NCBI GenBank assembly: GCA_963691655.1
Contig: OY829328.1
Location: forward strand, 29,531,890-29,595,889
Direction of reading: 5' to 3'
Source: Toxonevra muliebris
Lineage: Eukaryota; Arthropoda; Insecta; Diptera; Pallopteridae
DNA: 64,000 nt
Made by a program: the position numbers and the translations under genes. The notes below the pieces were generated by a model that saw only the letters and a list, made by a program, of their open reading frames with translations, did not search any database and had not been told where the DNA came from. This document shows positions 22,801 to 37,800 of the stretch, piece after piece. Within the stretch, counting starts at the first letter, position 1. Each line of letters begins with the position of its first letter.

Positions 22801-25800
22801 ATATTGCTCAATTATTGTAATTTAATGATTTTTTTGTTTGCAATTTTCCGTTCTTGTTACACCATATTTATATCACATTAAATTATGATTTAACTAATCC
22901 GAATTTGAATTTTTCTTTTTTATTTTATGAGTCAGCAAACTAAAATGCTTTGAAATACTTTCATCATATGATACTTTAAATGAAATTTTCAAAGGATAGT
23001 GTCCAAATTAGATTACTGGCATTTTAATTTACTTGGCAAAATGAAAAAAATTAAAAAAAATCACTAGCCTTTACCTCGGTCGCATACAAGATGTCCAGAA
23101 TCTTCTGAATCAATGGATGTGTTTCACCTTCGTCAGCTTCTTGGCAGCTAATGAAAATTATATAAAAGAATTATACAAATTAAATAAGTAAGTTCGGGTT
23201 TTACTAAATTTACAAAAATATCAATAATAATTGGATCCAAATTGCATATCTTTACAGTTGATTAGCAGAAACTTCGAGTTGTAGACTTGTTACCATTGGC
23301 GACAGGAACGCCTCTGAAAACGGAAAAAACTGGTCGCAGTAAGCATGTTGTATTAATTCAAATATGACAGTTACAGCAAATGTTACTGTTATTAATTCGT
23401 AGAGAATTTTCCGTTTTACACTTCTGCATCATTATTTTTTCTGATTTTTTTTACATTACGCAAAATGAGTTCATCGAAATCATTGCCAAAAGTTAAAAAA
23501 TTGCAAAATCTACGATAACTTTAGTGCTTAAAATTTTTAGTGAACAACTTACTACCGAAAGGAAAACTAGAAGTGGGCGAAAGAAGGGGTTCATCTCGGA
23601 GGAAAAAGCAAAGAAAGTGAAAAACTTGTTTCAAAGAAATCCAGGCCTTTCCATTAGAGATGTTGCTAAAAAAAAGTCCATGTCACCCGGATATGTTCAA
23701 AAAGTACGCAGAGTAAAAGGACTTAAGACGTATAAAGTTCCACTAGCCCCGAACCGGAAGAAAAAAAAAATGCAACAGCAAAAACTCGCGCACGAAAGCT
23801 GTATGACAAAATTGTACATAATTTTGATTGCATGATCATGGACGACGAAACGTATGTGAAAGCAGACTTTAATCAGCTTCCTGGTCAACTATTTTACACT
23901 TCAAAAAATAGAGATAATGTTGCGCCTAAATGTAAGCTAAAGAAAGTGGACAAGTTTGCGAAGAAATATTTGGTTTGGCAAGCAATTTGCCAATGCGGCA
24001 TAGAGTGCAGTTTTTGTCACTACTGGTACCATCTATCAAAAAATTTACGTAGAAGAGTGCTTACAAAAACGTCTACTGCCAATGATACGTCTTCACAAGG
24101 CTCCTGCCCTCTTCTGGCCAGTTTTAGCAACTTGCCATTACGGCAAAACGGCAATGACGTGGTATACGATGCCAATCCCCCCAAATTGCCCAAAACTTCG
24201 GCCGATAGAAAAATATTGGGCTATAATGAAAAGAAAATTGCTAAAAACGAAGCAAGTGGTCAAAAATAAGAAACAGCTGCAGAAAAAGTGGACTACTGTG
24301 TCATCTCAAATGTCCCGAAGTGATGTGCAACGTTTAATGGCTGGAGTAAGTCAAAGTTGCGATCTTTCGCATACGCACCAACCAAATAAATAAAGTTTTT
24401 ATTTTTCTTAAAGTTACAGAAATTCACACATCAATTGAAAGGTTATATTGATGTGTGAACTTCTGTTTTTGTTTAAAAAATATAATTTTTATAACAACTT
24501 AATGTCGACCAGTTTTTTTCGTATACATGCCTTAGTTGCAAAAGAGGCTTAGGCAAGAAGAAAAATTAGGTTTTATATATCTGTGGTCACAATTCATAAC
24601 CGCCTAAGTCCGTTTTACAATTTTTTCAAGAGAGCAGTTTAAAGTTTTAAATCCTCACTGCATATCAAGTGTCGGTTTTTTGTTTAACTTTCTTAATGGA
24701 TATGCCGTCCTAAAAAATATACAAACATGAAAAACTAATAGCAAATAGATTTAGACAAGCAGAACGCGATAAACACTAATAACTCAATTTTGTCTTAACT
24801 CGAGTTAGGCTATTATGGTTTGTAGCGACTGATATATTTCTATATTTCTAATAAAGCGCTAGAGAATAAAGAAAAAAAACGTTTCTCGGGAAGAAACGTG
24901 TGTTTAATTACTTCTCAATTCTTTTCTGCTTATAGACAATTCGCAAAAAAAAAAAAAAAAAAAAAAACATTTGGGGAACCTTTCCAAAAACTTGGCGGTG
25001 AGTTCGCAGACTTACAGAGAAAGGAAACACCACCGATGGGACAACCGGAAGGTCTAAGGCAATAAATATTGACCACAAACTGTAGATTGCTTAATAAAAA
25101 AATTAGAGAGTAGTTGAAAAACATAAATAGTTTTTGTAAATTTTCAGTAAATGTTAAATTTCAGTAATGTGGCGTTCCTCTTTCAAACTGGTTCCTAGTA
25201 AATAAATTTAACTTTAATGGTTTCGTACCTTTTGTCTTACTCTAATGGCAAACATAGCCTATTGTAGTTTTACACGCAAAACGAAGTGACTATATCTTAA
25301 ATTGGCACGCGCAGGACAGTTTCTATATACACTAAAACATGCTTTCAGCAGTATTATGGAGCAAGCAGCTTTATGTCCTGCGAGAACCGGCTTCCCTGCA
25401 GATATTTAATGCTATCTAGGTACTTATAATAATAATGGAGTTCATTTTTTTATTTAAAATTGTAAAATGTTCCATACTTTTTCAAAACCTTTTCTCAGCT
25501 GACACTTGAAATTGTGAAGCTTAGGGGTGAGATTCAAGACACATCTCATATCTACTCATCTTTTAAAGTGAACATTTATGTTTCTGGATATGGAAAATTA
25601 TTAACTACGTTCATCTTAATAATTTCGGATTTTGAAACGTAAACGGGATTTGGACCTCAACATCACATTTTTTTACGCAGTCCTAAAGTTTGTTCATTTT
25701 TGAAGTTGTTGCTATAATATTTAGTTATTAATTTAATTGTTTTTATGTATTGTACAAATAAGATCAGGGGTCTCTTAAAGCACATCAAATGTGGAAAATA

Positions 25801-28800
25801 TATCACTAAAATTTAAATAAAATGACTTAAATTTAATTAACAATTAGAACACATAAACATGTGTTCAGCTTCTTATAGTAAAATCTTCCGTAGAATATTT
25901 TTTTGGAATATATTAATCCATTACCTCCCTCTCTTTTGTTTCTTTTGCTTTTTTCAAGAAAAATCGCATTTTTATTCAATTAAACGGATTCATAGAGAGT
26001 TAATACGTTATAAAAATATGTAGCTCATAAAATTGTACTTTAGGCAACTAAACATCAGAAACGTAAAGATTTGATTTTGAAATTACTGGAAAGAAATAAA
26101 ATGAATGAAAAATTCAACGTACACAATTTTACATTTTTAAAAAAAAAAAAAACACTGCACTATGGGGCCAAATCCATATTTAGCTGGCCAAAACTCTGAA
26201 ATTCGGTTTACTTGCTCACGGGGTCATTAGCAATCACTAGGTGGAAAATTATAACGATCGGACTATTACCACGCCTACCTCCCATACAAATTAAACCGCG
26301 AAAAGAGTATAACTTCGTATATATTATGGATATGATCATGAAATTTTATGTACTTATAAACATTATTTTTGCCATATATCATTGCAAAATTTTTAGCATG
26401 GCTTATGTCCAAGACAATATATATTAGCACATGTAATGATTATGAGACTAAAAATTAATGTCTGGCTTTTATATTCGCTAAGTTATGACCCTTTATGTAA
26501 AACACATTTTCAACAATATTAAGACTATCAACAGGATATTGCAACTTTCGAAGGTCGCACAGCCAGATCTTTTGTCTAATTAGAATATCCTGTGTGATTA
26601 ACATCTTATTTTTAGTTAATATGTATCTTATGGTATCGAGCAATATGAATATCAGCACAAAAATGTACTCTAAATTTTGACAATTGAGCCTATAAAGTTG
26701 TTGCCTCTTGTGAAGTGGAAATGGAGTAAAAATTATGTTTTTTTAATATCCATTCGCTATTGAGGATAGAACATAATAAATTGTAGCTAATTCAACCAAA
26801 ATATTAAAAGAAAACTTTTTGGTAATCAAGTTTGATGGCTTTGAAATGAGTCGCATTTTTATTGTAACGTAACAGTCTAAAATAATAAAAAGTTTTTTTG
26901 CGCAAAGTCCAACAAGTTAAGAAATTTTTAAAACTACCTTTTTTCGAGTATTTTAAGTCTATTTTTCGGATCGAAAAAAATTCGGCAATTTTCTTCCTTC
27001 CTATCTGTGTAGAAAGCCGTGAAAAATGTGTAACGTAAGTCTTTTTTTTTGTTCAAATAAAATGATTACTACTAGTTGAACATCGACGGCGCTATTCATT
27101 CTTAGAAACCGCACATAAAAGAAACCATCATTCTTTTCATGTGGAAGTTTCTTATCGGAATGCAAAAATCGCTGAAGGTTTTGAAAATTTGGAACCTCGA
27201 ACCATCATAGCAATTCAAAAATAAATTCTTCTCAGCAATCATTTCTGGTTTCGAAGCCGAATTTGGAATAAAAATGTATTCGAACTATTTGGCAAAGTCC
27301 CATAGAAAAGGATGTGCTGTTGATATTGGTGCAACTACAAAAATAGTCGGGCGAATGCTCGTAACTGCCTTGTAAATTATACATCAGATTTCATTGCTGT
27401 ATTTCATTCGGTACGAATCAAAAATCGCCATCGAAGAAGTTGTTGAGGGTAACTTCACTGCTATAAATAGTATGTTAAATGCGGTTGAAATTTTTGCTGA
27501 TGCAAAAAATATTCGCGACATAGCATTGACCCACCAGATCAAAGTCATTGATGGAAAAATAGTGGCTTTCATTACTCCCAAACAAGGATGAAATTAATTA
27601 ATTAATCTATAATTCTTGAATTATGTAAATTTAAATCTGATATTTAAATTGTGCATTGATGTGCAATGTTATAAAATATAAAAGAAGTAATATTTACCAT
27701 AAAGTGAATTAAAACTTATCTAATAGGCAAAGAACCAATAAATATACGTTTTGACTGACTTAATATGCTTCATTGCATTAATTTCGCTTCAACTGTAAAC
27801 AAAAATCGATAAGTAACGTAACAGTCTTTTTTGTGTAACGTAACAGTCCGCACATGTATGCTCTTAAAAAGTTCAAAAACATTATTTTTCAATAAATTAA
27901 TGATTTCAGGCGTTTTTTTGCTCTTTTAGTTTGCAAACAATGCATTCAGATTTAAAAGGGATCCACTAAATTCGCTGACTTTTGCTTACATATAAGGCAA
28001 CCTCCGAAATAACTTCCAAAAATGTAACGTAACAGTCCGCTTTAAAAGGTGTATAACTCAAAAACAACAGGGAATGGACTTTAAGTTCATAAAGGTGGAA
28101 TGTGAGTCTTGAGGCCTATTTTCATATGCAATCATAAAAGAGTGTGATTTCATATGGTATTGATGAGATATATGCCAAAAAGTGCGTTTGATTGTAACAA
28201 AACAGTCTAAATTTCGGCCCATATACTTTTGGATCCAAACCGAGATAGTCGATTTTTCGAATTTTGGCCAGCTAGATTTTTCATAGGCCCCATAGTGCAC
28301 TGTAATCATGTTTATTTTCGTATCTTTTTTCGGACCAAAAACTGTATATTTCGATAAAAAATTTTAAAAAGCAGTAAATCGATTTGAAAAAACTGTATAT
28401 TTCGTGGTATCAATTTTATTCAATTAAAATTAACAAAGACAGCAAATTATCCATCATCTGAATCATCTTCGTTCTCCATTTCAATATCTCCTTTTTGTCC
28501 TTAGAAGAAATTTGACGAAGCAATTTCGTCTTTGTTATGAGGTATTTATAGAAATCAACGCATGGATATTTCAAGTTACATTTGATGATCAGAATCACCT
28601 TCAATGTTTCAACTACTATCAAGACTATACTCGCAACGTGCTGCCATTGTTCTCTCTGACGTTTTGCATTGCGATTGATAAATTTGAATTCCGAAGAGTT
28701 AAAAACCTTAATTTTTAATTTTTCCTTAGTATAAACGCGGTATTTTAGTAAAAAAAAAAAAAGGCGGTATGCGGTTTTGGAGTCTAAAAAACAGTATACT

Positions 28801-31800
28801 ACCGCGAAAAACTGTATAGATACGAGCGTTAACCATAACCCATAGTAAAATTTTATCAGCATCATTTTTCTAGAACGTATTAACTCTCTTTGAATTCTCG
28901 TAGTGAGAGTAATGAGATAGAAACTTAAGTTCTCTTGAAAATGATAAAACGACCTTTAAGGGAGGAAAATAATGGATTAATACATTCCAAAAATATATTT
29001 TACGGAAGATTTTACTATAAGTTGCTGAACACATAAAAATTCTTAGATGCGAAAATAACCCAGATGTTTTATGTCTAATTATAGCAGCATTTTCAGAATA
29101 AAAAAAAATTGACTTTGAGGCCCAAACGGGGCTCGACCACAATACGCTGGACAATTCCGCTATCCAACAAGCATACTCTGATCCCGATCATTTTTTGCCG
29201 CCCATAATTTACCCCACAGTGTAATGAGAAAATTTAAAAGCCCAAAAATCGGCTTTTTGGATCTAGCTCTTTAGGTGTAAGCAGGCACATGTTTTTGGCA
29301 CACGGTTTTGGTACGCAATGCTTTGAGTACTCAATATTTTTCTTTCGATACTTGATAGTTTTGCAGAGTAATTTCACTTATTACTTACTTTACTGTGGGT
29401 ATCGAAATTCGATACTTTTGTCCCGTAAGTGCATAGACCTTTTACACGCGCATATAACTATGTATTTATTAGGGAGCCTGATCCCGAAACAATTTTTATT
29501 AAATCTATTATACAGTATGTGGCCGTATTGACTAAAGCGCATTATTTCAACTGTAAAATAAATTGGATCAGGATCTTTAGCTGTGATGCAGCTCTAAACC
29601 ATCACTGATGGTGGATGCTTTACAATTGGAACCACACTCTCATCTAAATACGGCTAATGGGAGAAAATTTTTTTGAAGTATCGGCGCAATGTTCTCAGTG
29701 ATATGTCAATACCGCTATCACTTAAATCTTTTAAAGACAGCTCCAGATGGTGCATTACATCGTAACAGAGCATTTCTAATAATTTTTCGATTTGTTCAGC
29801 CGTTGTTTTTCTTTTTCCGCAGCAGTTATAACGCTTGTTGGTAGGAATGCTGTTGGATGCTTTCACAGAACTTTTACGTATTCCCACTATTTCTGAAGTT
29901 TTGGCACAGCTGAATTTCTTCTCCGTTAATAAAGCAGCAATTTCTGTTTTTTTCCGCGGATATCTCGACTTTTTTGCCAATTTTGTAAAAAAAAAAGGAT
30001 CAAATCAGCGCGAAGACCGAACCAACGAATAAAAACGTATTTTTTAACATGTGAAGCTTCAGAGCAATATTTCCTTATTTAAATTTTCCGTTTTAAACTA
30101 ATTTTACGTACGCGTAAAGCACTGCAACAATAGCGACAAAAGTTTTGTATTCCCAATATATTTTTAACAAAGTATGTAAACCTTTGCTCGCAGAAAGTAG
30201 CAAGTGCTTGGATTCCCATCCAATTTATATTTGGCTCATTTGACTACAAAAAAAAAGTAAAAAGGGTTTACTTATCCAAAATTTAAAAAATTTCTTAATA
30301 AATTTTTGCGTTCATAATTCAATGGCCACATACTGTGTATTTGTTAATGTTTCTATGTATGTACCGAGTAAGTTTCCAAACGATTAAACCCAATCGAAAA
30401 AAATATTAACACATCATTAGTTGTTGAAAAGTTTCTTATTTGCCCGTATCCACGATATAAGGTTGAAGTTTTGTAAGTGAGCATTTATTTTCATTACAAA
30501 TCATCTGATGTTATTTTGTAATGTGTTAACTTGGCCAAAACCAATTGCATTCTTCATAAAAAATGGTCTGTCACCAGATTTAAATAATCATACCGACACT
30601 AAAGTTAAAAAGAGAAAGATCTTAAAAAAAAATTCTTTGTGAGAGGCGAATTCAAATCCACAAATGTACATCCCGGCCAGTTATTTTCCGACTAGTAAAA
30701 AATAAAAACTGAAAAATTACACCGTACCGTGTATTTTATGCGTTCTGTATTAAAAACTTTTTCAAGTTTTAGATTGGTTCTGGATTGATAATCTTTAGTG
30801 TTAGTGTTCACACAGAATATAACTTTCTTTACAATAATATTTTCTAACAGCTAACCTTTAACTCAAGAAGTAGTTGCGTTTCAAGATTGCAATTTTAGAA
30901 CATGGACCATTGATATTATTTAGTAGTACTTACAGTATTTCTATGTCACGCAATTTTGAAAAATAGAAATCCCTTTCCTTCTCTAGACCTTCCAGATTCA
31001 AACGCATATCCATAACCTAATAAATGTTAAATAATACATTAATTTAAGAGATTTCGTGAAGAATTTATGCTGCTGGCACTTACTTGACTGGACAATTCTT
31101 CGACTTGTTGATTCGAAACAGAATTTGAGTGATCGGCTGTCTTCTTGACAGCGCCGGTGTTGTTAGATGTAGCAGCTGGTTTGGGTGCTGCAGCGGCTGC
31201 TCGCGGTGGTACTTTTGATACTGCATCACCACAGGTGGAGAAAAAGTAGATAAAGATTAGTTCATATAAAGAAAATGACTATGGATTTATTTATATTTCA
31301 AACCAAGACAAAAGGATTTTAAAAAAATTTAACAAACGTGAAGCACGTATGCATATCGTATCGTATATTATACTTTTTGTTAAGTAATAAATTAAAGTTT
31401 AGAAAAGTTAAGGATTAAATTTTGATTTGAAATGTGCTTTCAGTTTTGTTAAATGAAAAGGAAATGTTTGAAATTAAACTAAATATATGTATTGTATGTG
31501 AAAAAGCAACAAAACAATTCTAAATAAATGCAAAATAAAAAAAATTTTATGATAAAAATTGCTCTTAAAAATATACAAGGTGAACTATAAATAACGAAAC
31601 AAAATAATAATGTAGGTATTATAAATTTGTAAACTTTTTAATTTAAAGCTTAACCACCATACACATACTCGGCCGTGTCGTCGATGTCACAGTTGAACGC
31701 GACGTTGGTGCTGCAGACACCAGCTTTCTAGAAGTTGAGCCACCGGCACCAGGTAAACTTTTAACCGTACCCGAACCAAAACCCATTGGAGCACCATCTC

Positions 31801-34800
31801 TAGCACCACTTGCATCATAATCTCTGCCGTCGTAATTGGCATCAAAGAATTTTTTAAACCATTGCAAAAATTCGAAATTATCTTGAAAACGGCCTTTAAT
31901 CAATTTGTCAATTGGTATTATCTAAAAAAAAAAAAGAAAAAACAAAGAAAAGTGGAAACAAAAAACGAGAAACGAAGTGGAAGATGAAGTATGAGGAGTA
32001 TAGAGTAGCGCCCCGTAAACAGGTGAAATAAAAAAATAAAAACAGAAAATTAAAAACTAAATACAAATTATTATAAAAACAAACAACCAAAAAGAATAAA
32101 CCCAAAAAGAACAACAAAAGTTAGTATGTAAAATCAAAAGGATACCGTAGGGCGTGAAGTGAATAATAGTCACTGGCACAAAAAAAAAAAAAAACTTATA
32201 ACTATCATGAAACAACAATGTACGAGTATGTGTCACACACATGTTACAAAGATGAAACATTTGTTTTCTTTTAACAATGCAAATATATGTATGGAGTTAT
32301 ATTTATGTGTCAGCTGTATACAAATTTGTGTGTGCGTGAGTGTATCTATGTGCTTATTTATGTGCATTTTACACTCATGTGCAGCTTCATGTGCTTCTAA
32401 ATTGTTCTTGTTTAAATTTCTCATTGTATAACATTCCAAACGTGCTTCACGTTTCAATTACATATGTAAAAATTCTTTTATTCCTCTTTAATTTCAATGT
32501 TGTTATTTATATGAATATATATTACCAGTTGTACGCGAGGACATGGTTGTTGCATGTGCTTTAATTGGCATCTGAATATGTCGTTTCTCGAGCAAATCAT
32601 TGCTGCTACCAACGCCACTGCCACCGCCACCAATGCCATTGCCTAATTTAATGCCACAACGTGCAATTAATGGTTCATATTCGCGACCATCATAGTTGGC
32701 ATCGAAGAATTTTTTAAACCATTGCAAAAATTCGAAATTATCTTGAAAACGTCCCTTAATCAATTTGTCAACGGGAATGATCTAAAGATTGAAGCACGGA
32801 AATGATTTGTTTTGTAATAAAAAAAATAACATCATAAATGATGTTTTTTATTTTAGTTTTTGACGTTTCTGTCTATCACAATGAAGGAAATACACATAAA
32901 GTCACCTAGCATCTGAAATTTTTTGTTTTTTTTTTTTTTTTTTTTTGTACTCTACACATTTTAGTTTAATATACTGAAAACGAAACTACGACATATAATT
33001 CGAATAATTTAATAATAATAATAATGTGAATTTGTAACTGAGAAATTTAAGGATGTAGTCTGGTGTTCGAATTTCTAAAACAAAAAAATATCGTAAAATA
33101 AACTCCAAACATTTTTTTTTGTGCAGTTAATGATGTCAATAATAACATACAAAAAAATTTGAAATTATTGTATTTTATTTTGTCATAATAAAAAATTCCC
33201 GAAAAAAAACCTTGAAAATTAGGCCGGAACACCAGACTACAACCTTAATTTGCTATTTTAATCTCTCAACATTAAATTTTTTTCTACATTTTATTTCCAA
33301 CACAAAGGTGTGTAACGATCCCAAGCTATAAAAGAGTATTGTCATATTGCCACACGGTGATAATTCGGGTTCGTTTCTAATTGGACGCATATTCTGTACT
33401 TTAGATGGTTGTATCTTCGGTCGTCTGGGCGGTTAACAGCGCTTGTTGTTTACGGCAATAAAATACCAGTTATCACTTAATAATTTAGAGAAATACAAAA
33501 TATTTAGTGTCTTACTTATTCAGAAATATTTTTTCCAATCCTGCAAGTTGGGAATACTACTAAACATTTATGGGTACTATGTGCCCCCTAATTCAGCAAA
33601 TAACTTAACAAATTTGGGAAATTATGTATTGTTTAGATCACGTTGAAGCTATGTTTATGATCGAGCGCAATCACATCGCGCAATACTATGAGATATTACT
33701 TTTTGAAACCAAATACACTTAGTTCTCTCTTTATGCGAACTTTTAACGTGAATTGGATTTTACGCGATTCACGAAAAATATTTAATTTCGTTTTTTAATG
33801 GTTGAATTTGATTTTACGGTACGACAAAAAAAAAAAACAAACATTTAAAAAAAAGATTTTGATTTCAATCTCTTAGTCGCATGCGAGGTGTCAATATTGT
33901 CATACAAAACCGAACTCTGGCCGTTCTACTATAACACTGGAATACATTGAAAATGTAACATGAACCAAAGTATGTTTTCTAAACTAATTCGTGGTCGCTG
34001 AACACTAAAATCATATTCATTTTTTTTTCTATGGGTAAGTTTTCGAGATATGACAAAATAACGGTTTTTAGGTTACAGTTTTACTTACAGTTTAATATCT
34101 CTTTACCTATAGTATCGACCGATCCAAGTGGTATATCATAGGAATTTTAATTATAATACGCGTCTTATGCTGCTAAGTTTAAATGACTGAGATATAGATG
34201 TTGAAAGTTCAATTTTCGTGTGATTTTTGAGAAATTTTCACACAAGTCGTGGTCTAAGTTTTCTTTCTCACAAAAAGTAATCACAAAATCTGAAGTTCTC
34301 TTTTTTTAATCGATAGACCATTTTATTACAAAAGTTTTAAGCATAAAACGATAGCAATCGGATCAAAAATGATAAAGTAATCAAGGATTGAGTAAAAATG
34401 ACATATTCTCGAAAACTCGAATTTTTCTCGAAATTCGTTCTGGCCTATAAAATGATGAACCACTTGAAATATCCATGCACACTATTATTCTGCATATGTT
34501 TGGCCGCAGCCAAACCAATGAAATCATTACATAGAGGGTTTTCGAAATTGTCATTACAAAAAATCAAAGCGGGCGTATTCGTTGAACCTCAAATCTGAAA
34601 ATTGTTTGACGATGCTGGATTACTGAATGTTTGAGTGAGTCAATGTTGTTCAAAAATTTTTTGAGAAGTTATAAAAGTGACAATCATGCCCAACTCATCG
34701 ACGTAATGTTGGAAAAATACAATGATATTGGTAAGTTTGATTTACGGTGAATTGAAGGTTGATTCCTTATTTATTTATTCAACGATAAATAAATTTAATT

Positions 34801-37800
34801 CCGAAAATTCAGGTGCGAGTGTGCCTCTCAAGATGCAATTTTTATTCAGCCATTTCGACTTATTTCGATCAAATCTGGGTGCAGAAAGTGACGAGCAGGC
34901 CGAACGGTTCCACCAAGATATGGCTGAAATCGAAAGATCATCAAAGTTTCAGGGATGAGGGCATGATGGCAGACTACTGCTGGTTCTTGATCAGGGAAGA
35001 CCCAACAGCGAAAGATTGCAAAAGTTCAAGTGGTGGCTCATCATTTTTTAAAGCAGAACGAATTTTGAGAAAAATTTCGAGTTTTCGAGAATATTTTATT
35101 TTTACTCGATCCTTGATTACTTTGTCATTTTTTATCCGATTGTTATCGCTTTATGCTTAAAACTTTTGTAATAAAATGGTCTATCGATTAAAAATAGAAA
35201 ACTTTAAATTTTTGTGATTACTTTTTGTGAGAAAGAAAACTTAGATCACGACTTGTGTGAAAATTTCTCAAAAACCACACGAAAATTAAACTGTCAACAT
35301 CTATATCGCAGTTATTTAAGCTTAGCAGCATAAGACGCGTATTATAATTAAAATTCCCATGATATACCACTTGGATCGGTCGATACTATATGTAAATAGA
35401 TATTAAACTGTAAGTAAAACTGTAACCTAAAAAACCGTTATTTGTCATATCTCGAAAACTTACAAATAGAAAAAAAAAATGAATATGATTTTCGTGTTCA
35501 GCGTCCTCGATTTAGTTTAGAAAACATACTTTGGTTCATGTTATATTTTTAAAGTGAAATTTTGTATTCCAGTGTAATCACTCAAATGCAAACATTTAAA
35601 TGATTTTGAAAAGAGCTCGTCGTTCAATCATAAGCATAATATTGGTAATGAATCTATTTCATATAATAACACTCTCTAAGTGTGGTATTATAATTTTTAT
35701 GGTTCTTCAGAAAAAATTTATATTTTAGTTTTTGTCAAAAGTGCTAATTTTAGTCACATTTTCCCCTACTGACAATTTAAAAACACTAATATAAATAATT
35801 GCAATTTTAAATGCTCAAGTCATTTGTTGTGATCAGATTGTAAAAGTATGCCATCATTTCAGATTATAAATCACAAGTGATTTACAATTTTTGATTTAAA
35901 AAACTCAATAAAGTCACATATAGTTTTTAGAGTCACTTATTATTTAATAATTTCACAAATTAATTTTTTTATGCCAGATGACTTTAAAAACTAAACTGCA
36001 TTCCATTTAGTTATGAATCCGTATTTTCCAGAAATTCCTAATTTGTTATTCTGAAGTTAAATTAGTTCTTCAATAACTGTTTTCAGAATTCGTTATAAAT
36101 AAATCTGGTTAGTTTTAATAAATGAAAAACGAAATGATTGCAATCTTTTACAGCTCTGGGAATTGCAGATGCTCTAATTTTATGTTTGATAATAAAATAT
36201 ATATTGGCCCATAGTCATAGTCGAAAATAAAGTGCACTTTAACACAACTGCACTTTAATGCCACTCATTTATTACGCCATTAAAGTATAGTTTGGTTAAA
36301 ATGTACTTTATTTATGACTATGACTATGCGTCCTTGAATTTAGTTTTGATTAGTAATGGGATGCAGCTAAAAAATGCATTGCATAACAGTTCTGTATGAT
36401 GCAAAGGTATTGTTTTTTCTATATTCTATAGGTAGTGACATTATGTGCATTAGTTCCGCTGTGATTATAGTAAACAAAGTATAAAAGTGTGAAGAATGCT
36501 ACACTGGTCAACAAAAAACTTATCATCGTTTCTAGTTAATTTTGACGTATTGATTTCAAAGCTGAAGAACCGTTTTACGCAATCTTTTTTATTGGATTGG
36601 CAAATTTGATTGCACATAAAAATCGGAATGGGAACTTTGGCAGGCAAAAAAAACAGAACAGTACTGTATTTGAAGAACTTATTTTTAATAGAAATCATAG
36701 AAGTGGTCTGTGTTTTAGCATATGTTCTGTACATATTTGTATTGTATTTCATATAAGTTCTTGGATATGATTCAAAATATTACTCAAATAAATAAAAATT
36801 ACAAAACAAAAATGAATAATGCAGTATTGCCGCGACCATGTTGTTATTTTTTGTTAGTTGCCAGGCTATGTATAGGCTATAGAACAGGCTTCATTGTTAA
36901 TTATTTTAATTTAAAAAAAAAAAAGATTTATTGTTTTGTTAAAATTGCAAGTTATTTGAAATAAAATAAAAAATTTTCAGTATTTTAATGACACATCATT
37001 TCTCTATAATTTGCAAGCTCTGCTCACGTTGGTGTGCTCAGTTTTCACCATCACGTAAAGTTTTTGTGATATTTGTATTACAAAATTTTGGAAAATTTTA
37101 AAGTCTACAAAAAACTAAAATTTTCAATTCACAGCAAGATTTTAGAAGAAATTATGTAAGCTGTTTAACTAACAATAAATCAAGTTAATTAAGTCATGGC
37201 AAGTACGGTCTATTTTTTATGTAGTTTACGAGAATCCTGATGTGAAGACAAACAAAATTTTAGACCGTTTATCCAAAACAAATATAATATCAAAAATAGA
37301 AAGCCAAATAGATGGAAAAAAAAAATATTATAATATTTGCCATTTAAAAGTTTGAAAATTTCTGCTCATTTACTTCTTGAATTAAATGGACTTTGGTACA
37401 TTTTTAACACAGAAACTTGGCAATTTTTTTCAAGCCAACGAAAAAAAAAAAACAGGACTATTATCGTTAGGTCAGAGGTGAAACTAAAAAAGTACAAATT
37501 TGATAAAATCTCGTTTTCTACACCAAACATCAAGAAAAACTAATTTTTATTCATGGATTCCTTAAGTTCTAATACAGACCCTGGCAGGCAAAAGCTATTT
37601 TATTACCTACGATTTAAAAAGAAAAAAATAGATTTTAATTTTAAATTTTGTTTTTCAATTAAGTTACTTAACACGTTCGCGGACGTGAATGCTATAACAT
37701 TCATTTTCATGGTGTCACAATAAGACGTGAATGTTTACTTTAAGAGAGCCGCCATGTGTCTCTTTTTGCACCTCGATACAATTTTGAGTGTCAGCGAACA

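Noticed and set aside
28416..28865. 149-codon minus-strand frame
   Set aside because: It is built of K/I/L-rich A/T sequence next to repeated AAAACTGTATA words. No domain was recognised, and it lies in an Eb1 intron among transposons.
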